From Gemmatimonadaceae bacterium (lineage in GTDB: Bacteria; Gemmatimonadota; Gemmatimonadetes; Gemmatimonadales; Gemmatimonadaceae): a DNA stretch of 64,000 nt. The position numbers and the translations under genes are program-made. Positions 14,967 through 22,970 of the stretch are shown piece after piece. The stretch's first letter is position 1, and each line of letters begins with the position of its first letter. Location of the stretch: positions 310,001 to 374,000 of the forward strand of contig DATNEW010000026.1 in NCBI GenBank assembly GCA_035606695.1. The letters are read 5' to 3'. The notes under the pieces were generated by a model. The model was not told the DNA's origin. It made no database searches and worked only from the letters and a program-made list of their open reading frames with translations.

Positions 14967-17015
14967 ATGATCAAACGCGTATTCCTCGTCGTTGCCTTCG
15001 CGCTCCCATCGCTTGCCTCCGCGCAGGCGGCCAAGACCTCCCTCGCCCCGCTCAAGGTCATCGACGTCGCGTACATGAACCGCAAAGCGAACGCCTGCGT
15101 CGACTTCAACGAATTCGCGAACGGCGCGTGGCTGGCTACGGACACCATTCCCGCGGCCTACTCGACATCCGGCGTCGGTCGCGACATGAGCGATCGCAAC
15201 GAGCTCGTCGTGCGCTCCGTGGTCGAAGACGCGATGGCGAAGCGCGCCTCGCTTCCCGCCACGAGCACGGAACACAAGCTCGGCACCTACTACGCGACGT
15301 GCATGGATTCCGCGGGCGCCGAACGCGCCGGCGTCACGCCGCTCCAACCGGAGCTCGACGCGATTGCCGCGATGAAAACGAGCGCCGACGTCATGCATCA
15401 GATCGCCGCCGCGCACGTCCGCGGCGTCGACGCCGGATTCGGCTACGGTCCCGACGTCGATCCACACGATGCCCAGCGCTATCTCGGCGGCTTCGGCTCG
15501 GGCGGACTCGGGCTGCCCGATCGCGACTACTACACGAAGACCGATCCCTCGTCCGACTCGCTGCGCACCGTGTACCTGAATCACATCACGACGCTGCTCA
15601 CGATGTCCGGGGAGCCCGCGGCGACCGCGCACTCGGACGCGCAAAAAATCATCGCGCTCGAGACCGAGCTCGCGAAGGCGACGCTCACGCGCGTCGCGCG
15701 CCGCGATCCGTCGGCGATCGACCACCCGATGACGCTCTCGCAGTTCCGCGCGATCACGCCGAACGTCGACTGGGCCGCGTACTTTCACGACGTCGGCCTC
15801 AATGCGCCGGTCAACAAGCTCAACGTGTCCGAGCCCGAGTTCTTCAAGCGATTCAATTCGCTCGTCGCGTCGACGCCCGTCGACACGTGGAAAGCGTACC
15901 TGCGCTATCACACGATCGCCGACGGTGCGCCGTGGCTCAGCAGCGCATATGTGAATGAGAATTTCAAGTTCTCATCGAAGTTCAACGGCGCGAAGGCGCT
16001 CCTGCCGCGCTGGAAGCGGTGCCTCCGCGTCGCCGACCGCACGATCGGCGAAGCACTCGGCCAGGCCTACATCGCGAAGACGTTTTCGCCCGCGGCGCGC
16101 GCGCGCGCGAAATCGGTGATCGACGACATTCGCGCGTCGTTCGGGCAGCGCATTCAGGCGCTGAGCTGGATGTCGCCGGCGACGAAAAGCCAGGCGGCCA
16201 ACAAGCTGGCGCACGTCGGCGAGAAGGTCGGGTATCCCGACGTGTGGCGCAACTTCAGCAGCCTGCGCGTCGACGAAGGCCCGTTCGTGCTCAACACGCA
16301 GCACGCCGCGGAGTTCGAGTGGAAGCGCACGATGAATCGGCCGGGCATGCCGGTGGACACCACCGAATGGGGCATGACCGTGCCGACCGTGAACGCGTAC
16401 TACGATCCGACGAAGAACGAGATGGTGTTTCCCGCCGGCGCGCTCGCGCCGCAGACGTTCGATCCGAAGGCCGACGACGCGGCGAACTACGGTTCGCTTG
16501 GCGGCAGCTGGGCCGGCCACGAATTGACGCACGGGTTCGACGACGAAGGCCGTCACTTCGACGCCAAGGGCAATCTTCGCGACTGGTGGGCGCCGAGTGA
16601 TTCGGTGCAATTCACGCGCGAGGCGCAGAAGGTGGTGGATCAGTTCAACCACTACATCCAGGTCGACACCTTCCATGTGAACGGCAAGCTCACGCTCGGC
16701 GAGAACATCGCGGACTACGGCGGGTTGCTCACGTCGTATGACGCGCTGCAGCGTGCGCTCAAGCGTGACGGCCGCCCGGGGCTGATCGACGGCTTCACGC
16801 CGGAGCAGCGATTCTTCATCGGCTACGCGCAGAGCTGGCGCAGCCATTCGCGTCCCGAGCAGATGAAGACGCGCGTCACGGTCGATCCGCACGCGCCGGA
16901 GAAATGGCGTGTGAATGGACCGCTCTCGAACATGGCGGCGTTCGCGGCGGCGTTCAACTGCAAGCCCGGCGATCCGATGGTGCGATCGGCGGCGTTGATA
17001 CCACACATCTGGTAA
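14967..17015 (+). CDS. Secreted M13-family (neprilysin/PepO-like) zinc endopeptidase
   Basis: 682 residues, signal peptide MIKRVFLVVAFALPSLASAQ. The N-terminal M13 domain contains CVDFNEFANGAW. The catalytic domain has the NAYYDPTKNEMVFPAG substrate-binding block, the zinc motif HELTH at His518-Glu519-His522 within AGHELTHGFDDEGRHFD, and the third ligand Glu579 with Asp583 in LGENIADYGG. The C-terminal CKPGDPM and final W (HIW) are also typical. It probably degrades peptides in the periplasm or outside the cell. It is divergent from the M1 peptidase gene and followed after 4 nt by the YdeI-like gene. Confidence 0.92.
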   Translation: MIKRVFLVVAFALPSLASAQAAKTSLAPLKVIDVAYMNRKANACVDFNEFANGAWLATDTIPAAYSTSGVGRDMSDRNELVVRSVVEDAMAKRASLPATSTEHKLGTYYATCMDSAGAERAGVTPLQPELDAIAAMKTSADVMHQIAAAHVRGVDAGFGYGPDVDPHDAQRYLGGFGSGGLGLPDRDYYTKTDPSSDSLRTVYLNHITTLLTMSGEPAATAHSDAQKIIALETELAKATLTRVARRDPSAIDHPMTLSQFRAITPNVDWAAYFHDVGLNAPVNKLNVSEPEFFKRFNSLVASTPVDTWKAYLRYHTIADGAPWLSSAYVNENFKFSSKFNGAKALLPRWKRCLRVADRTIGEALGQAYIAKTFSPAARARAKSVIDDIRASFGQRIQALSWMSPATKSQAANKLAHVGEKVGYPDVWRNFSSLRVDEGPFVLNTQHAAEFEWKRTMNRPGMPVDTTEWGMTVPTVNAYYDPTKNEMVFPAGALAPQTFDPKADDAANYGSLGGSWAGHELTHGFDDEGRHFDAKGNLRDWWAPSDSVQFTREAQKVVDQFNHYIQVDTFHVNGKLTLGENIADYGGLLTSYDALQRALKRDGRPGLIDGFTPEQRFFIGYAQSWRSHSRPEQMKTRVTVDPHAPEKWRVNGPLSNMAAFAAAFNCKPGDPMVRSAALIPHIW

Positions 17016-17019
17016 CGGC

Positions 17020-17604
17020 ATGGGCACGAAGGACAAGCGCATCGACGCGTACATCGCCAAGGCGCCGGAATTCGCGAAGCCGATTCTCGACACTTTGCGC
17101 GCGACCGTTCACGAGGCGTGCCCGGAATGTGAGGAAACTCTAAAGTGGAGTCATCCCACGTTCATGTATCACGGCATTCTCTGCGCGATGGTCGCGTTCA
17201 AGGAGTACGCCTTGCTTCGCTTCTGGAAGGAGAAGCTGCTCGAGGTCGACGGCCGGAACGCCGTTGACGTGTTCGGCAAGGCGACGAGCGTGAACGATCT
17301 GCCATCGAAAAAATTGATGGCTTCTTTCATCAGGAAGGCGATGGCGCTGAACGCGGAGGGCACGCCTCTTCCCAAACGACCCACCAAGCCGAAGAAAGCG
17401 CTCGTGATGCCGGATGATTTCATGGCGGCGATCCGGAAGAACAAGAAGGCGCTGGCCGCCTATGATCGGTTCAGCCCGAGCCATCAGCGGGAGTACGTCG
17501 AGTGGATCGTCGATGCGAAGCGCGAGGAAACGCGAGCCAAGCGAATTGCTCAGGCCGTCGAGTGGATGGCGGAGGGCAAGCCTCGCAATTGGAAGTACAT
17601 GTAG
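17020..17604 (+). CDS. YdeI/OmpD-associated family protein (DUF1801 plus C-terminal YdeI helix)
   Basis: 194 residues, soluble. The N-terminal part is DUF1801-like: ETLKWSHPTFMYHGILCAMVAFKEYALLRFWK (abridged across residues ~40-70). The C-terminal part is the YdeI/OmpD-associated helix bundle: PDDFMAAIRKNKKALAAYD, FSPSHQREYVEWIVDAKREE and the ending EWMAEGKPRNWKYM. The family is often annotated as bacteriocin-protection related, but its biochemical role is not known. It starts 4 nt after the M13 stop, so it is probably co-transcribed with it. Confidence 0.85.
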   Translation: MGTKDKRIDAYIAKAPEFAKPILDTLRATVHEACPECEETLKWSHPTFMYHGILCAMVAFKEYALLRFWKEKLLEVDGRNAVDVFGKATSVNDLPSKKLMASFIRKAMALNAEGTPLPKRPTKPKKALVMPDDFMAAIRKNKKALAAYDRFSPSHQREYVEWIVDAKREETRAKRIAQAVEWMAEGKPRNWKYM

Positions 17605-17618
17605 TTAGGTTCCCATAT

Positions 17619-17951
17619 ATGATTGACACACGCTCGCAGGTAGATCAACCGGGAGCGTTGACGGTGTCGACCGAGGCGGTCGCGAACCTGCCGATCGTTC
17701 CGCTCCTGCTGCTGCCGTTCGCGCTCATCTTCTTCATCATCGTGTTCCCGTTCTGGGGCGTCGCGCTTGGCGTCCTCGGCCTGCTGCTGGTGATTTTGCG
17801 CGGACTGAATTCGGTGTTCGGGAAGGGCCACGGTCCGTTCGCGGGACCGGCCGCCGCGGTGTATCGCGCCTTTCGGTGGGTGCTGACGTTCGGCGGATTC
17901 GTGCGGCTTGGTGAGCAGCACCCCGCGTCTGATCCGGTGCATCGCGCGTAA
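17619..17951 (+). CDS. Small membrane protein, unknown
   Basis: 110 residues from ATG 17619 (MIDTRSQVDQPG); the longer frame starting at 17502 overlaps the YdeI-like gene and is rejected. A hydrophobic region about residues 27-62 (PIVPLLLLPFALIFFIIVF followed by WGVALGVLGLLLVIL) could form two closely spaced transmembrane helices, with a basic C-terminus. No family was recognised. It sits 14 nt after the YdeI-like gene in the same orientation. Confidence 0.6.
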   Translation: MIDTRSQVDQPGALTVSTEAVANLPIVPLLLLPFALIFFIIVFPFWGVALGVLGLLLVILRGLNSVFGKGHGPFAGPAAAVYRAFRWVLTFGGFVRLGEQHPASDPVHRA

Positions 17952-18061
17952 GCGCGGGCTACGGTCGCAGGTCTCGTAACGATACCGGCCAGGAACGAAA
18001 CCTCTGGCCGCGACAGGTGGGCGCACACACATTACGCGCATCCTTCCTATTGACGAGGCCG

Positions 18062-18349
18062 ATGATGACCGCGCATCCGGGCAGTACCCCCGAGCTCACT
18101 ACTGCGGCGAGCGATCGTCGCGTCAAGCTTGGGGCGACCGCGGTCTTGATCGTCGTCGCGCTCTACACCATCGTGCGGAGCATGCGCGGGCATCCGCCCG
18201 AGATGGACAGCTGGTTGTTGATGGGCGGCCTGGTCATCTCGATCGTGTCGGCGACGATCGGCAGTCGTACGATGAAGTCCGTCGTCGCCGCGGTCGGACT
18301 GTGCCTCGTTCTCGCCGCCGCGTACGGGATCTTCACGCACACGTTCTGA
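18062..18349 (+). CDS. Small three-helix membrane protein A
   Basis: About 95 residues from ATG 18062 (MMTAHPGSTPE). Three hydrophobic segments can be seen: LGATAVLIVVALYTIV, SWLLMGGLVISIVSATIG and VVAAVGLCLVLAAAYGIF. The next gene, 8 nt downstream, encodes a protein of the same size, the same MMTA start and the same three-helix layout, so the two look like an old tandem duplication. Function unknown. Confidence 0.6.
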   Translation: MMTAHPGSTPELTTAASDRRVKLGATAVLIVVALYTIVRSMRGHPPEMDSWLLMGGLVISIVSATIGSRTMKSVVAAVGLCLVLAAAYGIFTHTF

Positions 18350-18357
18350 GGAGGTCG

Positions 18358-18636
18358 ATGATGACCGCACCTGAATCCGCATCACTCGCTCCCGCGCGTG
18401 TGAAGCCGCTCAATTGGCTCGCGCTCGTGTTGGTCGCGCTCGCCGCGTGCGTGAACTTGTTCGTGACGCTTCGATGGAAGCCGGTGCCGTATTATTCGTG
18501 GGCGCTGATCGTCGGTCTGGCGCTGTCCGTCGCATCGTCGAGCACATCGAACCGTAATCTGCGCAATCTGCTCTCGGGCTTGGCGATCGGCGTCGTCGTC
18601 GTCGCGATATACGGATACCTGAAACACCTTCACTAG
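18358..18636 (+). CDS. Small three-helix membrane protein B (paralogue of A)
   Basis: About 92 residues from ATG 18358 (MMTAPESASLA), with a good Shine-Dalgarno GAGGAGG overlapping the stop region of gene A. Hydrophobic segments are LNWLALVLVALAACVNLFV, SWALIVGLALSVAS and LLSGLAIGVVVVAIYGYL. Between helices 2 and 3 both proteins carry a short polar stretch (GSRTMKS in A, TSNRNLRN in B). Function unknown; tight spacing implies joint expression with A. Confidence 0.62.
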   Translation: MMTAPESASLAPARVKPLNWLALVLVALAACVNLFVTLRWKPVPYYSWALIVGLALSVASSSTSNRNLRNLLSGLAIGVVVVAIYGYLKHLH

Positions 18637-18651
18637 ACGCACGCTCGACGC

Positions 18652-19104
18652 GTGAGACGTTCACCGGCCGCGCTCCTTCCGCATCGTTATCCGTTCTTGT
18701 TGGTAGATCGCGTCGAGGTGATCGAGCCGGGCAAGCGCGTGGTGGGTCACAAGCAGGTGACGGCGGGCGAGTGGTGGAGCGACGGCGATCGCATGGCGAT
18801 GCCGCACACGCTGCTGCTCGAGGCGTTGGCGCAGACGAGCGGTGCGCTGATCGCGGATTTGAGCGACAGCCCCGCCGGCGCGATCGCCTACTTCATGGGC
18901 GCCGAGCACGTTCGGATGCGCGGCGCCGCGCGCGTGGGGGATGAGGTGCTGCTGGACCTACGACTGCGTCTGTGGCGTCGTGGCATTTGTCGCACCCACG
19001 GCGTTGCCTCGGTGACCGGATCTGAAATTCTGCGCGCGGAGCTGGTGACGATCGTCCGTCCCGGCGAGAAAGAATCAACAACGACAAAAACAGACAAGAT
19101 CTGA
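18652..19104 (+). CDS. FabZ-like hot-dog fold protein lacking the GHF catalytic motif
   Basis: 150 residues from GTG 18652. The FabZ N-terminal signature LPHRYPFLLVDRV (9-21) and the helix MPHTLLLEALAQTSG (50-64), with Glu57 in the place of the FabZ catalytic Glu, are clear. The block that should carry the catalytic His (GHFPxxPxxPG) is missing; the sequence there is WWSDGDRMAMPH. It may therefore bind an acyl chain without acting as a normal (3R)-hydroxyacyl-ACP dehydratase. The last ~10 residues (STTTKTDKI) are encoded by the left arm of a 40-bp inverted repeat, so the native C-terminus may have been replaced. Confidence 0.75.
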   Translation: MRRSPAALLPHRYPFLLVDRVEVIEPGKRVVGHKQVTAGEWWSDGDRMAMPHTLLLEALAQTSGALIADLSDSPAGAIAYFMGAEHVRMRGAARVGDEVLLDLRLRLWRRGICRTHGVASVTGSEILRAELVTIVRPGEKESTTTKTDKI

Positions 19105-19195
19105 CCAGATCCGAGAAGTACTGTTAAGGTACGGGCCGAAGCTTCCCGATCGCAGTTCTCGGATCTCGTCAGATTTTGTCTGTTTTGGTCGTTGT
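19078..19195. repeat. 40-bp near-perfect inverted repeat with 38-nt loop
   Basis: Left arm 19078-19117 (ACAACGACAAAAACAGACAA...) and right arm 19156-19195 pair over 40 positions with three mismatches. The arms are AT-richer than their surroundings. The left arm holds the stop of the FabZ-like gene and the right arm ends 14 nt before the SPFH start. It could be a MITE-like element or a strong RNA hairpin. No target-site duplication was recognised. Confidence 0.85.
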
Positions 19196-19209
19196 ACCAG
19201 AGGTGTGAC

Positions 19210-20115
19210 GTGCTACAAGTGATCGGAATCGCGGCCGCAGCCATCGCCGCATACGTGCTGTCGAGCCTCCGCGTCGTCACCCAATACGAGCGCGCCGTCG
19301 TCTTCCTGCTCGGCAAGTATCGCGGGACGCACGGGCCTGGTCTCATCTTCGTTCCGACGATCTTCTCGCGCATGCGGCGCGTCTCGATGCGCGTCGTCGT
19401 GCTCGACATCCCGCCGCAAGACGTCATCACGCGCGACAACATCTCGGTCAAGGTGAACGCGGTTCTCTATTTTCGCGTGACCGACCCGTCGCTCGCCGTC
19501 CTGGAAGTGCAGGACTTTCTGTACGCCACGACGCAGCTCGCGCAGACGACGCTGTTGTCGGTGCTGGGCCAGGTGGAGCTCGACGAACTGCTTGCCGATC
19601 GGCACAAGGTGAATGAGATCCTCAAGAAGATCATCGACGAGCGAACGGATTTCTGGGGGATCGAAGTGTCGGCGGTGGAGATCAAGGACGTGTTGCTGCC
19701 TGACAGCATGCGCCGCGCGATCGCGCGCCAGGCCGAGGCGGAGCGTGAGCGCCGCGCCAAGGTGATCAGCGCGCAGGGAGAGCTCCAGGCATCGGAAACA
19801 CTCGCGCAGGCGGCGCGCATGCTGCAAAGCCAGCCTGCGTCGCTGCAGCTTCGCTATCTCCAGACGGTGAGCGAGATCGCGGCCGAGAATAATTCGACGA
19901 CGATCTTTCCGTTGCCGATCGATCTGCTCACGCCGTTTCTCAGGACCGCCGACGACAGCATCGCGGCGGCCACGCCGCCGGGTGCGGCGCTCGTGCGCGC
20001 CGCGGCGAGTTTGCTTCAGGCGGCCGGCGCGAACGGCGCAGCGCCCGCGATCAAGGTCGGCGAACCGGCGCTGCAGGACGTCTCACCAGACACGCCGAAA
20101 CCAGGTTCCGAGTAA
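19210..20115 (+). CDS. SPFH/band-7 membrane protein (slipin/stomatin type)
   Basis: 301 residues from GTG 19210, which has AGAGG about 6 nt upstream; a TTG at 19192 lies inside the inverted repeat and is less likely. One N-terminal transmembrane helix ([17 protein letters not shown]) is followed by the SPFH core: [54 protein letters not shown], then the helical [19 protein letters not shown]. That is the stomatin/slipin order. Such proteins oligomerise on the membrane and often work with an NfeD protease partner, which is absent here. The C-terminus is Ala/Pro-rich. Confidence 0.88.
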   Translation: MLQVIGIAAAAIAAYVLSSLRVVTQYERAVVFLLGKYRGTHGPGLIFVPTIFSRMRRVSMRVVVLDIPPQDVITRDNISVKVNAVLYFRVTDPSLAVLEVQDFLYATTQLAQTTLLSVLGQVELDELLADRHKVNEILKKIIDERTDFWGIEVSAVEIKDVLLPDSMRRAIARQAEAERERRAKVISAQGELQASETLAQAARMLQSQPASLQLRYLQTVSEIAAENNSTTIFPLPIDLLTPFLRTADDSIAAATPPGAALVRAAASLLQAAGANGAAPAIKVGEPALQDVSPDTPKPGSE

Positions 20116-20118
20116 TCG

Positions 20119-22416
20119 CTACGGCACGGTCGTCCGAAAGACGTAGCTGCCTTTGACGAAGAACGAATCCGCCGTTCTCCTGAGGCCGTTGAACGCCAGC
20201 GGATCCGCCTCGCTCATGCTGCCGCCGTAGCCGAGAAAGAACACGGTGCCGGGCGCGGGGCGGTACGAGAACAGCCAGTCGGTGCGCAGCGAGTTGGACG
20301 CGCTCGCGGTCGACGGCGTCGGCGAACCGTTGTTCGCCAGGACGATGATTTCGCCCGTGCGCGGATCGACCAACGGCTCGCGGCGCGTCGCGGTGTACTG
20401 CGACACGACGCGCACGAAGATCGGCCTCGCGAGCTGATACTCGAGTTTGATGCGCGGAATGCGCGTTGTCGCGCTCACCTCACCGTCGCTGCGTCGGGTG
20501 AACGCGCTGCTCACGTACGTCGCGCCGATGCGCAGCCGCTCGTTCGGCCGCAGATCGAGCGACGCGTTGTAATCCCGGCGCTCGACGCGCGAGGTCTCGA
20601 GAAAATCGACGTCGCCGCCCATGGTCGTGCCGACTGACGCTGCCCAGCGGCGGAATTGCGGCGTCGCGACGGTGAATCCGCTGACGAGCGACTCGATCCG
20701 ATCCGACGGGACGAAGTTCACCAGCTGCGCGTAATCGCCGGGGCTGAACGCGTAGCTCGACACCTTCGGCGACGCGCCGATGCTCCATCCGCCGCGCACG
20801 TTCACGCTCAACTGCGCGCTCGCGTGATCCTCGAGTAGACTTTTGGTATTAAAAAAGTCTTTATAGCCCCAGAGCGCGTTTTCGGTCAGGAAGATGTTGA
20901 ATCGCTCGACGAAGGCGCCGGGCTTGCCGTACCACGTGAAGCGATTGGCGGCGTTCGGCTGCACGAAGCCAACGCGCGGCACGAATCCGTTGTCGGCCTG
21001 AAAATCAGGGTGAATGCCGATGACGTTGTAATGAAAGCCCCACTTCCGGCCCGTCGCGTCGAGCACCGCCTCCCACATCGGGCCGCTGCGCGCGATGCCG
21101 TGGTCGCTCGTCATGCTCTCGACGGCCTGAAATTGCGCGAAGTAGATGTCGCCGAAGACGATGTGCGTGTCGCCGCCGAAGAGGCGATTCGCGCGATCCG
21201 CCCCGACGCGATCGCTGTACAACATTCCGGCCTGCGACTGACCCCAGAAGCTCTGTTTCAGCCGCACGATGTCGACGAGCGGATGGTCGCTCGCACCCAG
21301 CTGCGGCTGATCGACCGCCGAGAGCACCGCGACGTCCGCCTGCCCGACCTTGCCCGTGACCTTGGCCGCGCCTTCGGGCTGCACGATCGATCGCGTGTAC
21401 ACGAGCGTGTTCGGCACGTTGAACTGATCCAGCGCCTCGACGAAGAAGGGACGCTTCTCCGGGTAGAAGAGCGCGAACCGCTCGTCGGCGGCAATCTGCG
21501 TCGCATCCGCTTCGACTTGCGAAAAGTCGGGCTTCACCGTGCCGTTGAGCACCACGTTGCTGCCGAGCGTCCAGCGGATGTTGCCGCCGAACTGCGGGTT
21601 TGAGGAGTAGCGCCACTGCGTGAACGCCGGATCGCAGCACGGCAGGCCGTTCGTGGTATTCGTCAGCTCGGGATTCACCTCGACGATCTGCCCGTGATGC
21701 ATTCCGGCGAGCCCCGTGAGCATTCCTTCCTGCGCGACGAACGACGCCGACCCTCGGCGCGCCGCTGTCCACGTTTCCTCATAGCCGTTGCGCTGCACGT
21801 GGCGGTCGATCTGCAGGCCCCACGACTCGACGGCACGGGCGGGATAGCGCAGGCTGCTGAACGGAATCCGAACCTCGACCTCGTAGCCCCAGTCTGTCAC
21901 CCGCCCGCGCGACTGCCAGACCAGGTCGGCACTCAAGTCGTTCTGTCCGGGGGCCACGTTCGAGCCGGGAATGAATCCGCCGGCCTCGTTCTTCGTGCCG
22001 TCCGCTTGAATACCGAGTGGATTGACGATGAAGACGAACGCGCGATTCAGCTCGCGGAAGGTGTCGAGGTGAATCTCGACGTTGTCGTCGCTGCTCACGC
22101 GATCGCGATCGGCGAGCGTGGCCGCGACGGTGCCCGGCTGCGCGTACGCGCGAATGCCGAAGTAGATCGCGTCGCTCGAGTACCACACGAGGACGTCGGT
22201 GGAGTCGGGCGACGGCCGCTGATCCACGGGCTGATAGAGAGAGAATCCGGTGAGCAGGGCCGCGCGGCTCCACGCCGGCTCGTCGAGACGACCGTCGATG
22301 ACGACGTCGGCGTCGATGCGCGGGGCGGCCACCTGCGTGTCGCCGGCGCGGCCGTTGTACACGCGCGGCGGAACGCCCAAGCCGAGCTGGAACGCGGCGA
22401 GGAAGGGAAGAAGCAT
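20119..22416 (-). CDS. DUF5916 outer-membrane protein with N-terminal CBM9-like domain
   Basis: 765 residues with an N-terminal export signal (MLLPFLAAFQLGLGVPP). Residues ~30-220 look like a carbohydrate-binding family 9 module (VVIDGRLDEPAWSRAALL, then VLVWYSSDAIYFGIRAY and DDNVEIHLDTFRELNRAFVF). The rest matches the DUF5916 layout with alternating beta strands expected of an outer-membrane barrel; FYPEKRPFFVEALDQF is a typical block. The last residues (SYVFRTTVP) do not end in the usual aromatic. Ligand unknown. It converges on the SPFH gene with a 3-nt gap and is divergent from the PadR gene. Confidence 0.85.
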   Translation of the reverse strand: MLLPFLAAFQLGLGVPPRVYNGRAGDTQVAAPRIDADVVIDGRLDEPAWSRAALLTGFSLYQPVDQRPSPDSTDVLVWYSSDAIYFGIRAYAQPGTVAATLADRDRVSSDDNVEIHLDTFRELNRAFVFIVNPLGIQADGTKNEAGGFIPGSNVAPGQNDLSADLVWQSRGRVTDWGYEVEVRIPFSSLRYPARAVESWGLQIDRHVQRNGYEETWTAARRGSASFVAQEGMLTGLAGMHHGQIVEVNPELTNTTNGLPCCDPAFTQWRYSSNPQFGGNIRWTLGSNVVLNGTVKPDFSQVEADATQIAADERFALFYPEKRPFFVEALDQFNVPNTLVYTRSIVQPEGAAKVTGKVGQADVAVLSAVDQPQLGASDHPLVDIVRLKQSFWGQSQAGMLYSDRVGADRANRLFGGDTHIVFGDIYFAQFQAVESMTSDHGIARSGPMWEAVLDATGRKWGFHYNVIGIHPDFQADNGFVPRVGFVQPNAANRFTWYGKPGAFVERFNIFLTENALWGYKDFFNTKSLLEDHASAQLSVNVRGGWSIGASPKVSSYAFSPGDYAQLVNFVPSDRIESLVSGFTVATPQFRRWAASVGTTMGGDVDFLETSRVERRDYNASLDLRPNERLRIGATYVSSAFTRRSDGEVSATTRIPRIKLEYQLARPIFVRVVSQYTATRREPLVDPRTGEIIVLANNGSPTPSTASASNSLRTDWLFSYRPAPGTVFFLGYGGSMSEADPLAFNGLRRTADSFFVKGSYVFRTTVP

Positions 22417-22504
22417 CAGCGAACTTATATAGGAGCGGGGGGCGGATCGTCGGGGAGTTCGGTGAATCCTAACCGCGCGTAGAACGCGGCGAGGGAACGT
22501 AGCC

Positions 22505-22548
22505 TTGACAGCTAGGTATCATCGGTGAATGTTGGTCTAGACATCTAG
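22505..22548 (+). promoter_or_regulatory. Candidate PadR operator/promoter region
   Basis: CTAGACATCTAG at 22537-22548 is a palindrome (CTAGA/TCTAG with a 2-bp centre), and a related half-site CTAGGTATC lies about 25 nt upstream, just after a TTGACA box (22505-22510). PadR regulators commonly autoregulate through such dyads. The location, about 100 nt before the padR-ADOP operon, fits, but the site is unproven. Confidence 0.4.
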
Positions 22549-22569
22549 GCAACACCATTCTGAACAGAG

Positions 22570-22632
22570 CGCTCTCCTCGGCATACGGGGTCCCCTCGAC
22601 TCCGGCGCGGCGCGCCTCCGCTCGGGATGACA
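22570..22632. repeat. Dispersed palindromic repeat, partial copy 4
   Basis: A half element containing GGGGTCCCCTCGACTCCGGC and ending CGCCTCCGCTCGGGATGACA, the same right-hand end as the copies at 25.7 and 36.4 kb. It lies in the leader of the PadR-ADOP operon. No left half with TCATCC is visible. Confidence 0.65.
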
Positions 22633-22646
22633 TCGCCCCGACGCCC

Positions 22647-22970
22647 ATGCCCAAAGACTCCCTCCACGGCACCCTCGACGCACTCGTCCTCAAAACGCTG
22701 ACGTTCGGCCCACGCCACGGCTACGCCATCGTCTCCTGGATCCGCGAACAAACCCGCGACGCGCTCCAGGTCGAGGAAGGCTCGCTCTATCCCGCGCTCT
22801 ATCGCATGGAGCGCGACGGCTGGATCGAAGCCGACTGGGGAACCTCCGAGCTCGGACGCCGGGCAAAGTTCTACAACATCACCGACAAGGGCCGCCGGCA
22901 GCTTCGCGCCGAGACGAAGGAGTTCGCCGCATTCGTCGAAGCCATCGCGCCGCTGCTGCTGCCGACATGA
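22647..22970 (+). CDS. PadR-family transcriptional regulator
   Basis: 107-residue winged-helix repressor. It shows the PadR signature LHGTLDALVLKTLTFGPRHGYAIVSWI (given here only as a region, residues 6-32), the wing EEGSLYPALYRMERDGWI and the post-wing RRAKFYNITDKGRRQL. Its TGA overlaps the ATG of the following ADOP permease, the standard padR-ADOP pairing in Gemmatimonadota and Acidobacteriota. It probably represses this operon through the CTAGACATCTAG dyad upstream; the inducer is unknown. Confidence 0.92.
   Translation: MPKDSLHGTLDALVLKTLTFGPRHGYAIVSWIREQTRDALQVEEGSLYPALYRMERDGWIEADWGTSELGRRAKFYNITDKGRRQLRAETKEFAAFVEAIAPLLLPT

Noticed and set aside
17987-18011. CGGCCAG/CTGGCCG hairpin before the small membrane protein genes
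   Set aside because: The stem is only 7 bp with an 11-nt loop and no T-tract, so chance is likely in DNA this GC-rich.
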